The notes under the pieces are model-generated. The model saw only the letters and a program-made list of their open reading frames with translations. It was not told where the DNA came from and made no database searches. The position numbers and the translations under genes were made by a program. A stretch of 64,000 bases of DNA from Toxorhynchites rutilus septentrionalis (taxonomy: Eukaryota; Arthropoda; Insecta; Diptera; Culicidae), in contig NC_073746.1 in NCBI RefSeq assembly GCF_029784135.1, forward strand, positions 105,338,661 to 105,402,660. The letters are read 5' to 3'. The first letter of the stretch is position 1. Every line of letters begins with the position of its first letter. Below, piece by piece: positions 11,471 through 23,149 of the stretch.

Positions 11471-12120
11471 TCAGACAACATGCTCGATGTCGTGGTAGCC
11501 ATCGCCACAATCACAAAGATTGTTTGCTGCGAGCCCAATGCGATAGAGATGCGCGTTTAGGTTGTTGTGATTGGACATAAGCCGAGATATCACGCGAATG
11601 AAATCACGACCTACATTCAATCCCTTGAACCATGCACTCGTCGAGACCTTAGGGATAATCGTGTGTAACCAACGACCGAACTCATCACCACTCCACATGC
11701 GCTGCCAACTTACGAGCGTATACTGACGAGGAATGTGGAAAAGTTCATTAAAGCAATTTGCCTTTCAAAAAGTGTGCCTTCTAAAGCGCCCACCTTAGCT
11801 AGCGAGTCCGCTTTCTCATTCCCCGGAATCGAGCAATGAGAGGGAACCCATGCTAAGGTAATCTTGAATAATTTTTCGACCAAAACACTCAATAGTTGTC
11901 TTATTCTTGTTAGGAAATAAGATGAGCGTTTATCAACTTTCATTGAACGGATTGCCTCTATTGAGCTGAGACTGTCTGAAAAAATAAAATAGTGGTCGAT
12001 GGGCAATGTTTCAATGATCCCTAATGCGTAATATATCGCACCCAGTTCAGCGACATACACGGAACAAGGATCTTTGAGTTTGAAAGAGGCACTGGAATTT
12101 TCATGGAAGATGCAAGATGG
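11471..12120 (-). pseudogene. LINE ORF2 C-terminal remnant (RNase H and cysteine-histidine tail)
   Basis: Reverse-strand frames match the end of ORF2 of the LINE at 737-4423. The RNase H part keeps CSVYVAEL, FSDSLSSIEAI and NEKADSLAKVGA. The tail keeps GYHDIEHVV. The frame breaks around 11700-11710, and further at the end near 11471, so it is not translatable as one piece. The first RNase H aspartate motif is missing because reverse transcription stopped short: the 5' truncation falls just before it. An ATG near 12129 lies in the target duplication and is coincidental. Confidence 0.85.
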
Positions 12121-12167
12121 AAACACCATGATGGTTTGGCAATTCTTCCGTTCACATTTTTGGTAGT

Positions 12168-12763
12168 CCTACACCCAAACTAGCGTTGGCAGAAAACTTT
12201 TCATCTTTGGAAGAAATGATGCCATTTCGTGTGCTGGAGAGTCAAATGGGCAAATAATGAGCTGTTTTAAAAGCTTAAAAATGGTAATTTGTATGTATGC
12301 GAGCAGACAACTCTTTCTGTTTTCTTTTCTCATTTCATTAGGGATTGTGCAAAAAAAAAGTCCATACGACGTCAATGGGGATCGAACCAAGGCCGGCTGG
12401 AAAGCAAAGCTATTTCACACGACCACGCTATCCATATAGCTACCAGCGCTGTTATATTGCGTGATAATATTACACCTCATCATAAAATGAAGTTGGAAAG
12501 TGTTTTCTAAGAGGATAAAGAAGAACATGAACGAGAATACATCTTTCTCTGTCTGGGCCGTGTATTTGACAAACTATACGAAAAGCTTTCAGATGCCTTC
12601 ATTTAAATGTGTCTCCTGTTTCGCTCGCTCATATTGGCTCTAGCATATCTATTATACAAATGATATACATGTATTGGGGAGTAGAACATTTTCTGTAATT
12701 TTTCATTTAATGTAATAAATCGGGATGCCATAACTTGTGCTAAAAATTAACTTTGGGTGTAGG
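12168..12763 (-). mobile_element. MITE with tRNA-like core (copy 1)
   Basis: The ends are inverted: cctacacccaaac at 12168 and ctttgggtgtagg ending at 12763. On the reverse strand the middle holds a tRNA-like block with an A-box-like tggatagcgtgg and a B box ggttcgatccc (complement at 12378-12388). Other copies are at 18217-18742, 24363-24847 and 27918-28485. The combination of TIRs and an internal RNA polymerase III-type promoter is unusual. No protein is encoded. Confidence 0.6.
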
Positions 12764-12935
12764 CATAATCGTAAAAGGACGGTCATCAAATTTACTTGAA
12801 ATGAAGAACATAATCTATTACATTGCATGAATTTTTCTCACATGGAATTTGTTCAAACTCTCCACTTTAGCAAATATGTTGAACTCAATTGAATTCAAAA
12901 ATTATTTCATTCAATCAATAATTTGATCAATACAT

Positions 12936-12978
12936 CAATAGTCCCACGTCAACCTTGCGGTTATATCATAGATATAAC
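12936..12978 (+). repeat. 3' terminal module of the shared composite-element family
   Basis: The segment reads atagtcccacgtca, then ccttgcggttatatc and atagatataac. It matches the 3' module ends at 45505-45561 and 59585-59643. It is cut off exactly where the foldback element at 12979 begins. The adjoining sequence back to about 12840 matches the reverse complement of 48430-48550. Confidence 0.6.
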
Positions 12979-14196
12979 TTAGGGTGTCAATGAAAATGGT
13001 CATCTCGAGTTTCAAAAAGTTACCCCATAAAAAATGTTCACCACCTCGAAAAAACACCCTATGCCAAATATCAGCTCAATCGGACTTAAGGGAGAATAGC
13101 GCAAAGCGGTCAAAGTTTGAGTTTTTTGAAAATCGAAAAATCACCCAAAGGAGGAGTAAAGGAAGTCGGGGTTTTCGAAAAAAAATCTTCAATGCCAAAT
13201 GACTTTAAATTGCATGAAACGTCGAGATCTAGTGTCATCTCGAAAAATTTTTTTTTGTCAAAAATCGACACTCTAGAACTTGGTTTTTTTTCGGCATGCG
13301 AAACGAAAAGTATGGCTTAAGGTGATAATAAAAATAGTTATCTCGATTTTTCATTCTGAACGTGCTACGAAATGTTGATTTGAACAATAATATACCCTAT
13401 TCAAAATATTAGCTCATTCGGACTTCATTTACGAATAATCACCGAAAATCGAGATTTTAAAAGATTTTTTTATGCCAAATGTCCTAAAATTGCATTATTC
13501 GTCGAGATTTACAGTTATCTCGAGTTTTTTTTTATCAAAAAAAACCTTTTATTGGCACTTGGTCGTTTTTTCGTCTGAAAAATTTATTTAAAAAAAAAAA
13601 TTGAGATAACCGTGAATCTCAACGTGTCATGCAATTTTAAGACATTTGGCATCAATTTTTTTCTTGGAAAAAACTTCAATTTCTGCTGATTTTTCGATTT
13701 TCAAAAAACTCAAATTTTAACGTCTGCGACACCAGTAAATGAAGTCCCAATGAGCTAATATTTTGCATAGGGTATATTATTCTGCAAATCAACATTTCGT
13801 AGCAAGTTCCGAATGAAAAACCGAGATAACTATTTCTATTGGCATCCTAAACCATACTTTTCGTTTCGCATGCCGAAAAAAAACCCATGCCCATGCCGAA
13901 AAAGTCCCAGAGTGTCGATTTTTGACAAAAAAAAAATTTCGAGATGTTTCATACAATTTTAAGACATTTGGCATCAACATTTTTTTTCGAAAACCCCGAT
14001 TTCCTTCACTCCCCCATTGGGTGATTTTTCGATTTTCAAAAAACTCAAACTTTGACCGCTTTGCGCCACTCTCCCTTAAGTCCGATTGAGCTGAAATTTG
14101 GCATAGGGTGTTTTTTCGAGGTGGTGAACATTTTGTATAGGGTAACTTGTTGAAATTATAGGGTCGATTTTCCCATACATTCATTGGCACCCTAAT
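12979..14196. mobile_element. 1.2 kb foldback (imperfect palindrome) element
   Basis: The two halves are inverted copies over most of their length around an axis near 13588. Outer ends are ttagggtgtcaatg and its complement attggcaccctaat. Frames in the two arms mirror each other only because of the palindrome and are not genes. Related pieces lie at 21447-21720 and 37545-38335. Confidence 0.75.
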
Positions 14197-14623
14197 ATAA
14201 CCCCCCTCCCCCCCATTTTTTTCCAAAGCTTGTCAAATTATTAAAAACTTTGTCCTTTAATTTAAGAGCGTCTCTGTCTCACAATCTATCATTTAAATAC
14301 AAGAATCCTTATTAAAACCATTTGGGAACTCCATCTACAATTTCTCTATTGAAGGTTCACAGGAGAAAAAAACCTCTCCAATTTGCAAAAAATACATCTA
14401 GCCAATTTCGGCCCATTAAAAGAATGAATTCATTCTCACACTCAATAGCCAATAGGTGTACCGGTAAGTTTCTTTGCTTTTACAACAGATGGCGTAACTT
14501 GATTATTGTTCCAATGAATCAAATTTCCAGACATTCGTTGGAAAGCTACTGTCATTGCGCGTTTTTTTCAGTATATTTCAAAAAGTTGAAGCGTGAACAA
14601 CATAGTTTTTTGCCACTTCGAAT

Positions 14624-16351
14624 ATGTCGAATTTCGTAATATCGAGAGTGGTTTTGCGGGGAGTGTTACTTCATTACTTCAATATGAAGAAAAAAGCTGC
14701 GGAAAGTCATCGTTTTTTGGTGGAAGTTTATGGTGACCATGCTCCAACTGAGCGAACGTGTCAGACGTGTCAGACGTTTCAAAGTGGTAATTTTGACCCG
14801 GAAGACGAAGAACGTTCCAGACCACCAAAAAAGTTTGAAGATAAAGGATTGAAGGCTTTACTCGATCAAGATCCGTCACAAATGCAACAAGAACTTGCAG
14901 ATAAACTTGGAGTAACTTAGCAAACCATATCCGACGCTTAAAAGCAATGGGAGTGATCCGATAGATAGGACATTGGGTGCCGTTTGAATTGAAGCCACGA
15001 GACGTCTGTAGCGCTTTACCACAATAATAGAAATTTGAACCCCTTCCTGTTGACCGATTGATCTGAAATTTGGAACACACCTTTATCTCTGCAGTCAGTA
15101 TAAAACTGCGTATTTCATGATTTAAAAATTCCGAGATGGCAGCCGCTGCAAAATGGCGGATTACATATATTCTAAAAACCCCATCAATATGGGTATCAAA
15201 CTATAGGACTTAACTAGTAGAATATAGTTATACATGAGAAATGCAAATCCAAAATGGCCCCCACAACAAAATGGCGATATATATTTTTTTCCAAACCCCA
15301 TCAATATCGGTATCGAATGAAATGATTTAACTAATAGAATACAGTACATCATCAAATTAGGTGAGAAATAAAAATAAAAAAGGTTGAATGGTTTTATTGT
15401 AGAGAAGTATACTAATCATACAGATAATGTACTAAAAACTAGAAAATAAAAAAAGTTAAAAAAACTTTCTAAGTTAAACGGTTGAATGCACTAAAAGCTA
15501 GAAAGTAATTAGGCAAGTAGCAGTTGGTAGTTATTACATCCCTTCCTTCATTAATCTAGGGCAATGATGAGACAAAAATAAAATCGCGGGGCTCATCGGA
15601 TTTCCATTATCCACAATTAGTTGTTTCATCATATGCCCACGATTTTATTTCAGTCAGTCTCATCATTGCCTTAGATTAATGAAGGAAGGGAAGTGATAAC
15701 TTCCAACTGCTACATGCCTAATTATTTCCTAGCTTTTAGTACATTAAATCGTTTAACTTTAAAAACTTTTTTTCAACTTTTTCTATTTCACGTGCGAACA
15801 ACTGCTCCAACGGCATAAAAGAAACGGTTTCTTGCATCGAATCGTTACTGGCGATGAAGTTGGTCCATTACGACAATCTTAAACGTCAGGCAACGTATGG
15901 ATACCCCGGCCATGCGTCAAAATCGAAGGGCGCGAAGGGTGTAGTGTACTATGAGCTGCTAAAACCGAATGAAACCATTACGGGGGACCTCTACCGAAGA
16001 TAATTGCTTCGTTTGAACCGTGCACTGAAGGATAAACGGCCACAATACAAGCAAAGGCACGATAAATTTATTTTGCAGCACGACAATGCTTGGTCGCATG
16101 TCCCGAAACCGGTCAAAACATACTTGGAAACGCTGAAATGGGAGGTCCTATCCCACCCGCCGTATTCTCCAGACATTGCTCCGTCCGATTACTACCTTTT
16201 TCGATCGATGCAACATGGCCTGGTTGACCAGCACTTCTCCGATTTTGATGAAGTCAAAAATTGAATCGATTCGTGGTTAGCCGACAAACCGGCCGATTAT
16301 TTCCGCAAAGGGATACGTCAATTGCCAGAAAGATGGGAAAAACACAACTAG
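14624..16351 (+). pseudogene. mariner transposase pseudogene (DD34D type)
   Basis: The N-terminal half (14624 to about 15010) has the mariner DNA-binding region, with SNFVISRVVLRGVLLHYFNM and LADKLGVT. The catalytic half (about 15786-16351) has VTGDE, LQHDNA and SPDIAPSDYY. Thirty-four residues separate the second and third aspartates, so it is DD34D. The start at 14624 fits the family N-terminus. Lesions include a stop after LGVT, a one-base shift near 14940, a stop near 14960, a 0.77 kb insertion at about 15011, a shift and deletion after VTGDE, a stop within the YRR-LLRL segment and another near 16262. It cannot encode transposase. Family role, cutting and rejoining the element at TA sites, is from general knowledge. 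Confidence 0.88.
15011..15785. mobile_element. Palindromic element inserted in the mariner
   Basis: From about 15367 to 15785 the sequence is an imperfect palindrome: ttccttcattaatctagggc, near 15545, is answered by gccttagattaatgaaggaa near 15668, and the arms extend over 100 bp. The left part (15120-15355) contains two diverged copies of a unit of roughly 110-125 bp with aaaatggcg and ccccatcaatat. It interrupts the transposase reading frame, so it arrived after the mariner. I could not define a target duplication. Confidence 0.7.
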
Positions 16352-16693
16352 TCACAACTAGCGATGGGCAATATTTTGGATATTAAATTTTGTAACCATT
16401 TTTGCAGAATAAAGCATGAATTTTTGAAAAACGAAGAAACTTACCGGTACTCCTATTATAATCAACAATAGAAGTTCTTTCTGTTATTGTATACTCGGCA
16501 TTTACCGACACTTTTCCAACAATTTAATTTATATCCGTTCACCACAAGCAACTTTTTATGACATTTCTTTACGTGTTTTCTCAATGTGGAATAATATTGA
16601 TTTTTTTATTCATCACCGAAACTGACGATCCACAATCTTGCTTCATTTTTATGACCGTCTCATCAATTGTTATCTCCACAAAACATTGTTCAC

Positions 16694-17382
16694 TTATTTT
16701 TTAATCGATGAAACATCGTTGTCCTCACTGCCCTCATGCTCCGTGTTCATCCTCTTGAGAAGTTCACTTAGTTCAGCTTTACTGGTACCTGGTCTGCCTG
16801 ATTGATTTATCGAATCTCTTTCATTATTTTTCGTCTTTAATCAATCCCTAATAATTGCTGAGAGCTCAGAATTTTCATTTTGCTGTTTGACTTTTCCGAA
16901 TAACTCGGTATTAAATCGTATATCGATTTATTTTTTCCATATATCAATTCATGATAATTTGATTAGAAATCAATCTCCCTTCTTTTAAATTCCAATCTGT
17001 CTTTCACTGGGCCTTCTTTGCCTATCTGTTTAAGATTACTCGCCATTTCGAATGTATTTATTAATTTCTCTATAGCTCTACTAACATTTGCTTTGTCAAA
17101 ATTTTGTATTAAGAATATCCAATCAAAAGAATTTCCTCCCAAGGATTTTGCATTGACACTTGCCATTTCTCAAGTGGTTATTATTTTCTCCGCCGTTTCC
17201 GAAGTTAAATTAAATTCATTCAACAAAGTAGTTGAAGTAGTTGAACAGATTTTTAGTTTAAATCGGTCATAGAATTGTGGCATAATTGCAGTCAGCTTAA
17301 AAAAACCTGACTCGAAAACTATAATATCTACATTATTTTGGTCAAAGTATGAAATGTAGGAAGTTCCTTATATTTTCATAAA
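16694..17382 (-). pseudogene. Decayed protein-coding sequence of unknown family
   Basis: On the reverse strand a protein-like frame runs about 230 codons with only two internal stops (after EKIITT, and after REIDF) and one frameshift near 16840. Its final section is serine-, glutamate- and asparagine-rich (SGRPGTSKAELSELLKRMN) and ends at a stop at 16694-16696. The middle part, 16963-17166, is an open 67-residue stretch. Composition changes from a mixed, probably folded part to an acidic, disordered tail, as in many nucleocapsid or gag-like proteins. I do not recognise the family. It could be a degraded transposon gene, an old non-retroviral viral insertion or a lost host gene. No TIRs or neighbours help, although a mariner ends 247 bp away. 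Confidence 0.45.
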
Positions 17383-18216
17383 AATACAAGAAAAAATATT
17401 AAAAAATTACACTAAAAAAGTTATTTTAAATTTGAAATTCATTTCCCTCAACCAGTTGCTTTCATTTTTCTAGCGTTTGAAATATTCTTGACGTGTTGCT
17501 AAATAAAAACAAGTTTGCAAAAATGTCAATCGCGATAATTTACACACTTGAATGTTAAAAATGTTTTGTTCAGAATTTTTAAAAAACATGTTTTTCGGAA
17601 AAAAATCGAAATAAATTTGTTTCACATTATTTTTTTTATATTTTTAATTTGAAAATTGAATGATTTTCTACATTTTATTCTTTGACCAACATCTTCTAGG
17701 TTTTATATTTTTTTAGAAAAGATTATTCGAAAAAAAATTGATAAAAATACTCAATCAAAATCTATAAAAACTACAAAATGTTGGTTAAAGCATGAAATGT
17801 AGGAAATTATTTGTTCTCATTGAAAAATATCAAACAAATGTATTTAAAAAAATGAAAATTAGAATTCATTTTTCTCAAAAATATGTTTTTTTTTAAATTC
17901 TGTATAAAATGTACATGAATAGCCCATATAATTATCTGCAAATCATCCATACATCGAAAGTTCACTGAGACAAGGAAAGAGCAACAAATTTTTCATGTTT
18001 TCTTTGAAAGTAATTTTTAATTTTTCACTATTCACATGTACAACTCGTTACATTTTAACGTGTAAATTATCGCGATTCACATGTTATGCAATCTTTTTCA
18101 TATTTAAAAACATGTCAAGAACATGCTAAATGAATGAATTTTCACACAAAAATGTTACGAGTAGAACATTATTTTTTCAGTAAAAAAAATGCCATATATT
18201 TCAGAAATTTTAAAAG
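17383..18216. other. Gene-free, very AT-rich region
   Basis: No coding frame or clear element boundary is seen. A motif (catgaaatgtaggaa) occurs twice, near 17350 and near 17795, suggesting an old diverged duplication. A-runs and T-runs are frequent. Confidence 0.4.
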
Positions 18217-18742
18217 GTACAACCAAAACTAGCGTTTCATCTTCAGTAAAACAGAAAACATTTCATCTTCGACAGAGAAAATGCTTTTTCGTGTCCTGAA
18301 GGATCAAATGAGCAAATATAATCATCTGTTTCATTGCTTTTTGGGATTGCACCCAAGAAAAAGTCCATACGATGCCAAAGAGGATCCAACCAAGGCCGGC
18401 TGGAATGTGTGGCTCTTTTACACGACCACGCTATCCACATAGCCACTAGTGCTGTTACCTAAATGCATGATAATATTACACCTCATTATAAAATTTGTTG
18501 GAAAGTTGAAAAGTGTTTTCTAAGAATAAAGAGGAGGAGGCTTAACGTGAATCTATGTCTATCTCAGTCTGGGCCGTGTATTTGGAAAGGTATGCGAAAA
18601 GCTTCAACGCGAGCTTATTTGCAATGTGTCTCTTGTTTCGCTCGCTCATATTACTCTTATATTACTATAGCATATATATTATACAAATTCTATACCATTA
18701 TGGAAAAGTAGTATGTGCCGGAAATTAATTTTGGGTGCACGC
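18217..18742 (-). mobile_element. MITE with tRNA-like core (copy 2, diverged)
   Basis: It is the same family as 12168-12763: ends gtacaaccaaaactagcg and attaattttgggtgcac, with a central aaggccggctgg block. The B box is altered (ggatccaacc), so this copy is probably transcriptionally dead. Confidence 0.55.
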
Positions 18743-18781
18743 TCAATTTTGCGATAAATATTTTTTTCGATTGCGTCTCGA

Positions 18782-19060
18782 GATGTTTCCCCGGCTACCT
18801 TCTCAGGGTTCCTATGGACAACCTCCATCGTTGGGTGTTCGAATATATGAAAAATAAAAAGTTCGCGGGACTATGAGCCACGAGCTAAATCGTCGGTCCG
18901 TTTTATCTGAAGGGGTGTTTCCCGTTTACGTCTCAGGTTTCCCATATATATCCTCCATCGTTAGGTATTCGTCGATTCTTTTTACCGAAGAGGTGTTTTT
19001 TATGGTTACCTTATTAGGTATCCAATGGAACTTCCGTCGTCAGGTATGTAAAAAATCAAA
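18782..19060. repeat. Diverged short tandem repeat
   Basis: Three loosely similar units contain a tgtttcc or tgttttt run, then ctcagg or ttaggt, then cctccatcgtt or a near match (near 18785, 18915 and 18990). The spacing varies. No gene is seen. Confidence 0.35.
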
Positions 19061-19199
19061 CAGTCAGACGTACCATCAATCACAAAGTACATCGTCTGTC
19101 TGGTCCTCGTGTATTGCACTTAGAATTGGGCGATCTTTAACAAAAGATCGATCTTGACGAATCGATTTTCTAAACGGCGTAGGGATGGATTTATTGATT

Positions 19200-21440
19200 G
19201 GATCGGTAGCAGGGAATCGATCTTTGCCAAATTGACCTTTTAATAATCGCAAGCTTTTTTCTATTTATATAGTTATCTAATTTTATTTATATGTTTTTTG
19301 TGCAGTTTCGTTGGTTCAGGTTATCCACGGAAGTCAAACTACGAAGTGTACAGGCTACCTCAGCTCAGCACAAGCACTGTAAAAGCCAATCTGTTGTAAC
19401 ATTACTATTCCTTAGAGTGTATTACCTTACTTGACAGTTGAGAACCCATGATTTGTATGAAAATTTCATACAGAGAGAAACTACGAGACACAATCGTGAA
19501 TTGTTGTCGATAATTGCTGAGTTTAGATTTGAATTGTGAAATTAATATTTGGCCATCACAACACAATCACGCTCAATTTTAGCAATTTCTCTCTGTATAA
19601 AACCGTTAATTTCAATTGTAGAAAATCGAACAATGTGATGTTTATGTGGATTTAATCCGATCTAAGATTTTTTTGAAACATATCTTTATTACATGTAGTG
19701 GGTAAAAGAGCTTCTGACATTTTCCCAGCACGGTTTAGTAACCTTGACCTGTTTCTTTATGCATTGAAACCTTCCCATTTCCACTACGCTAATGATTTTA
19801 TTGTCTGTTAACCCAAACTTTATTCGCCATTGGAAATTTTAATTGAATTTCCGCTTACATAGCTTCCCATTCCTAGAAAATGCAATCTGTGTCCCATTTG
19901 GGTGTAAACTGTCGACTCCAATCCGATGGGGAGCCATGTGCACATATTTAGTTAATTGTCCAATGTGAGCAGTGCTGTATCCTCGCGTGCCGTGCTGCTA
20001 TCTCTAGAAGTCCGTTTGGGTATTGCTCGATGAACCACACCTTTAATTAAACACTACGAAACCCGGATTCTGATTCTGTTTAGTTATATCGGAAGTCGAA
20101 TGTGTGTCATATATTCTAGTCTAAACGATGCCAATTCAGTGACTTCTAGTAGAGGAAGTTACTCTTAAGTTTAGTGTTCCGGCGAAAAAGACTACATATG
20201 GTGGCGGACTCAAATTTATCATACAGTAATGTGCGAAAGGGTGCGAAAAGAAACCAATGGAAAATGTGAAAACAATCATTTGAATTTAAATTAATACTCG
20301 GACCGCGTCCGAACCGCAACCGAACACAATCATCCAGCAATTGAGCTCATATGTCCAGACGCGAGGATAAGTTGATATCAGAACTGAAAATAAATTACTT
20401 CCTGTCTGTTTGGATGTAAAAATATGTGCATGTTCGAACAAAATGAGATCAACACAAGTGCAATGAACATCATTGCGAATTGAGCTCGAAGCGACAGAGC
20501 CTAATCTCTTCTCACAATCCCCGACCGGAAGACACAAATAGAATTCCGATTGGTCGAGATATGGAGTGAGCATAGATATTAGACACCCGGTTCTTGACGA
20601 CGATGCTAATAATCAGATTAGTTTCAAAAATCAGACTCACTGACGGAGTTGGAAGCAATTTTAACCCACATTTCGAAGGGAAATAGATTTCATCAGTTCG
20701 AAGTCTAGATATATGATTTCAGATGGTCAGAATCGATGATGATTCATTTATTTCGTCAATCCTTTTCCCCGCGCTCCTCTCCGGCTCTTGGGTCTTGACT
20801 GAAATTGATTTAGTATATCGGCATGATGCTCAATAAATTTTATCCTGACTCAGTTTTCAACTGAAAAGGTTTTTTTTTCTCTGGTGTGCGATGGATATGC
20901 AAAACGGTTTCGAATAACGAAAGAGGCCAAATGGGTCTGGTTCGGCGAGAGAATTTGAGCTTGTGAAAAATGGAGCGCGGGTGATTTATTTTCAACCATC
21001 GCCACGCTAAATGGAGTAATGTTCTTCAGTGTTAAGAATGGATTCAATGAATTGGTTTTGTTGATGATTTATTGAAGTGTTACGCGGAAATGTTGATGGC
21101 GGAATGGGATTTGTCAACCGATATAAGTGGTGGGAAATGATTCGCGGAGGCTAGTTTTCACAATTGAGGGGCTTAGAATGAAAGGGGTGTAAGTGATTTG
21201 ATCGATTTCTCTACATCGACTCTCTCTTTTGGTCATAATTAAGCTGCAAATACTTTCCCAGTTGTATTTGACAATGTGGAAGATAGGTCAAAACCTCATC
21301 TATCGGATTCTGTAGCAAACTTAAATTGGAACGTCTCTGCAGTTGAGTTATTAACCAAATAAAAAGTTGATGAAGAGAAATCTATCAAGTCACTTACACC
21401 CTTTGCCTTCTAAGCAGCCCCTCAATTAATAAGTATTGGC
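19200..21440. other. Gene-free, apparently single-copy region
   Basis: I see no coding frame, TIR or copy elsewhere in the window. One short inverted match exists: tttcatacagagagaaa near 19467 and its near-complement ttctctctgtataaaa near 19590. This could be a small decayed MITE. The region is a candidate for non-repetitive host DNA. Confidence 0.4.
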
Positions 21441-21446
21441 TGTACA

Positions 21447-21720
21447 CTAGAGTGCCAATGGATGTATGGGAAAAAAGTGACCCTCGAATTTTCAAAGCGA
21501 ACTTGATTAAAAATGGTGATCGAGACATTTGGCATCAAAATTTTTTTTTCGAAAACCCCGATTTCCTTTACTCCCCCCTTGGGTGATTTTTTGGTTTTCA
21601 AAAAACTCAAACTTTGACCGCTGTGCGACACTAGTAAATGAAGTCCGCTTGAGCTGATACTTTGCATAGGGCAGTTATTCGTGGGAATCAACATTTTTAA
21701 TCAAGTTCGCTTTGAAAATT
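21447..21720. repeat. Short foldback related to the element at 12979-14196
   Basis: It starts with tagagtgccaatgg, like the larger foldback's end. An inverted repeat of about 31 bp (core ttttcaaagcgaacttgatt at about 21491, answered by its complement near 21696) bounds an interior that matches one arm of 12979-14196. Confidence 0.55.
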
Positions 21721-22693
21721 CGTGGTGGATCACACCATTGAGGAAATTGGCGAATTCCTTCGGTTGAAGGAGGCCAGGATGATAGCTCAGGATTTGGTAC
21801 GTGGCTTGGTTGGAGATTGGAAAACTTTAGAAAAAACTAAAAGTGGGTTATATCTTTGATATAACCGCAAAGTGGACGTAGGACTAACGTTGACTTAGCA
21901 ACAAATAAGTAACAAGCATATAAATCTCAGATATTTCATCTCTCAGACATACCACTTCGTTTAGCCGGAAAAGAATTATTAACGCTCAAAGGGGGCATCG
22001 ATTCCTCCTCGGAAAAATCCAGCGCAAAAAGTACCCACTCGTTGATCCGGAGCAGGATTATACACTTAAGAAGGAATGGATTCCTCCTAGAAATTCAAAT
22101 ACAGTAAAAATAAGGCCTCCTTCCCAACATTTCCAACTTCCCAATAACGACGACTGATTGCAGCATTCGTAAACAGATATTGAAAATATGTAATATCCAC
22201 TACATCCTTCCATATCGTGTTCTTCACTATCAAATCCATAGTCAATGGCACCCATTGATACCTCGGTGTTCGCTAAATGCTCCGCAAGGTCCGACTTCAG
22301 AGGAGAAATGGAATTGAAAAGCGACAAATGGGAGAAAGAGATGTTGGAAGTTGTAAGGAGATGGGCAGAAAACTTCTAAATTTTATCATTCGAATAATGT
22401 GATTATCATACAACTTCGTTTTGTCAGAAAGAGATTATCAATGCTCAAAGGAGGAATCGAGTCCTCCGAAGAAATATCCAGCGCAAATCAGAATCGACTA
22501 TCGATTGCGGCATTCGTACACAAATAATTTTATATCACAAACTATCACAAATTTCGTATTCTTCATTTTCAAATCCATAGTCAATGGCATCCATCTGTAT
22601 CGAATTATCATCGACACCACGATTTTCTCTAAATACTCCTTTCAGTTCGGCCTGCAAAAACTTTCCTGACCTCTAATCCATCAAATTTGGTGT

Positions 22694-23110
22694 CCTTGAA
22701 AAGGGCCCTTGATTATATGCTAAGGTAATAGCACGTTCTCCTCGGTTACGACGGGCCAGCTGAATGTCCTTGGGCATGATGTGACGCGTTTTGCGTGGAT
22801 AGCACACAAATTGGTATTTCGAATAGGCCTCCTGCAGTGCCATAACCGCGGAACTTTGGAAGCGCCAGTCGGTTTGAAGTCCTGGGCAATTCCACGAACC
22901 AAACGCTGAAAAGGTAGCTTGCGGATCAGCAAATCGGTCGACTTCTGGTAGCGACGAATTTCACGCAAAGAGATGGTTCCCGGTCGGTATCGATGTGGCT
23001 TCTTCACACTTCCTGCGGCTGATGCGCTTTTCCGAGCTGCTTTACCACCGGTAGATTTACGAGCTGTCTGCTTGGTCACGAAGAAACGAGTCCTCACGGC
23101 GCGAGACTAG
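22694..23110 (-). pseudogene. Histone H3 pseudogene (copy at 22.7 kb)
   Basis: The reverse strand reads [13 protein letters not shown], then [20 protein letters not shown] and [13 protein letters not shown], an unmistakable histone H3 tail and start of the histone fold. [12 protein letters not shown], read after a shift, marks it as the replication-dependent H3 type rather than H3.3. Breaks: the start is altered (MRTRFFV instead of the usual start), part of the N-terminal tail around lysines 14-27 is missing, the helix region after LQEA is shortened, and one base is lost before the [10 protein letters not shown] segment. A degraded copy of the histone mRNA 3' stem-loop follows at about 22694-22712. 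It has none of the full H3 fold and cannot make a nucleosomal H3. It lies inside a composite transposon. Confidence 0.9.
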
Positions 23111-23149
23111 AGGTAGGAATGAACGAAAGCAAAGGAAGCGTCATATTAT

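Larger units (their letters stand above)
9931..12120 (-). mobile_element. 5'-truncated LINE insertion with target duplication, carrying a MITE
   Basis: A T-run at 9931-9940 is the poly-A tail read on the reverse strand. The direct repeat aaacaccatga flanks the insertion at 9920-9930 and 12121-12131, a clear target-site duplication of 11-12 bp. The element keeps only the end of ORF2 (11471-12120), its 3' UTR and the tail, and it is interrupted by a TA-flanked MITE at 10032-10880. The 3' UTR near 10890-10930 has the same core as the LINE at 1-4784 (cgagtaatcggtt). Coding and tail differences indicate a related but distinct subfamily. Confidence 0.85.
14461..16447 (+). mobile_element. mariner-like transposon with both TIRs, split by a palindromic insert
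   Basis: The ends are ccggtaagtttctt at 14461 and its complement aagaaacttaccgg ending at 16447, each flanked by TA (14459-14460 and 16448-16449). Without the insert at about 15011-15785 the element is about 1.2 kb, normal for mariner. The transposase frame between the TIRs is broken. Confidence 0.88.

Noticed and set aside
22720..23097. A functional histone H3 variant such as a centromeric H3
   Set aside because: Frameshifts, a missing helix segment and a damaged tail, shared among transposon-borne copies, show it is a pseudogene.
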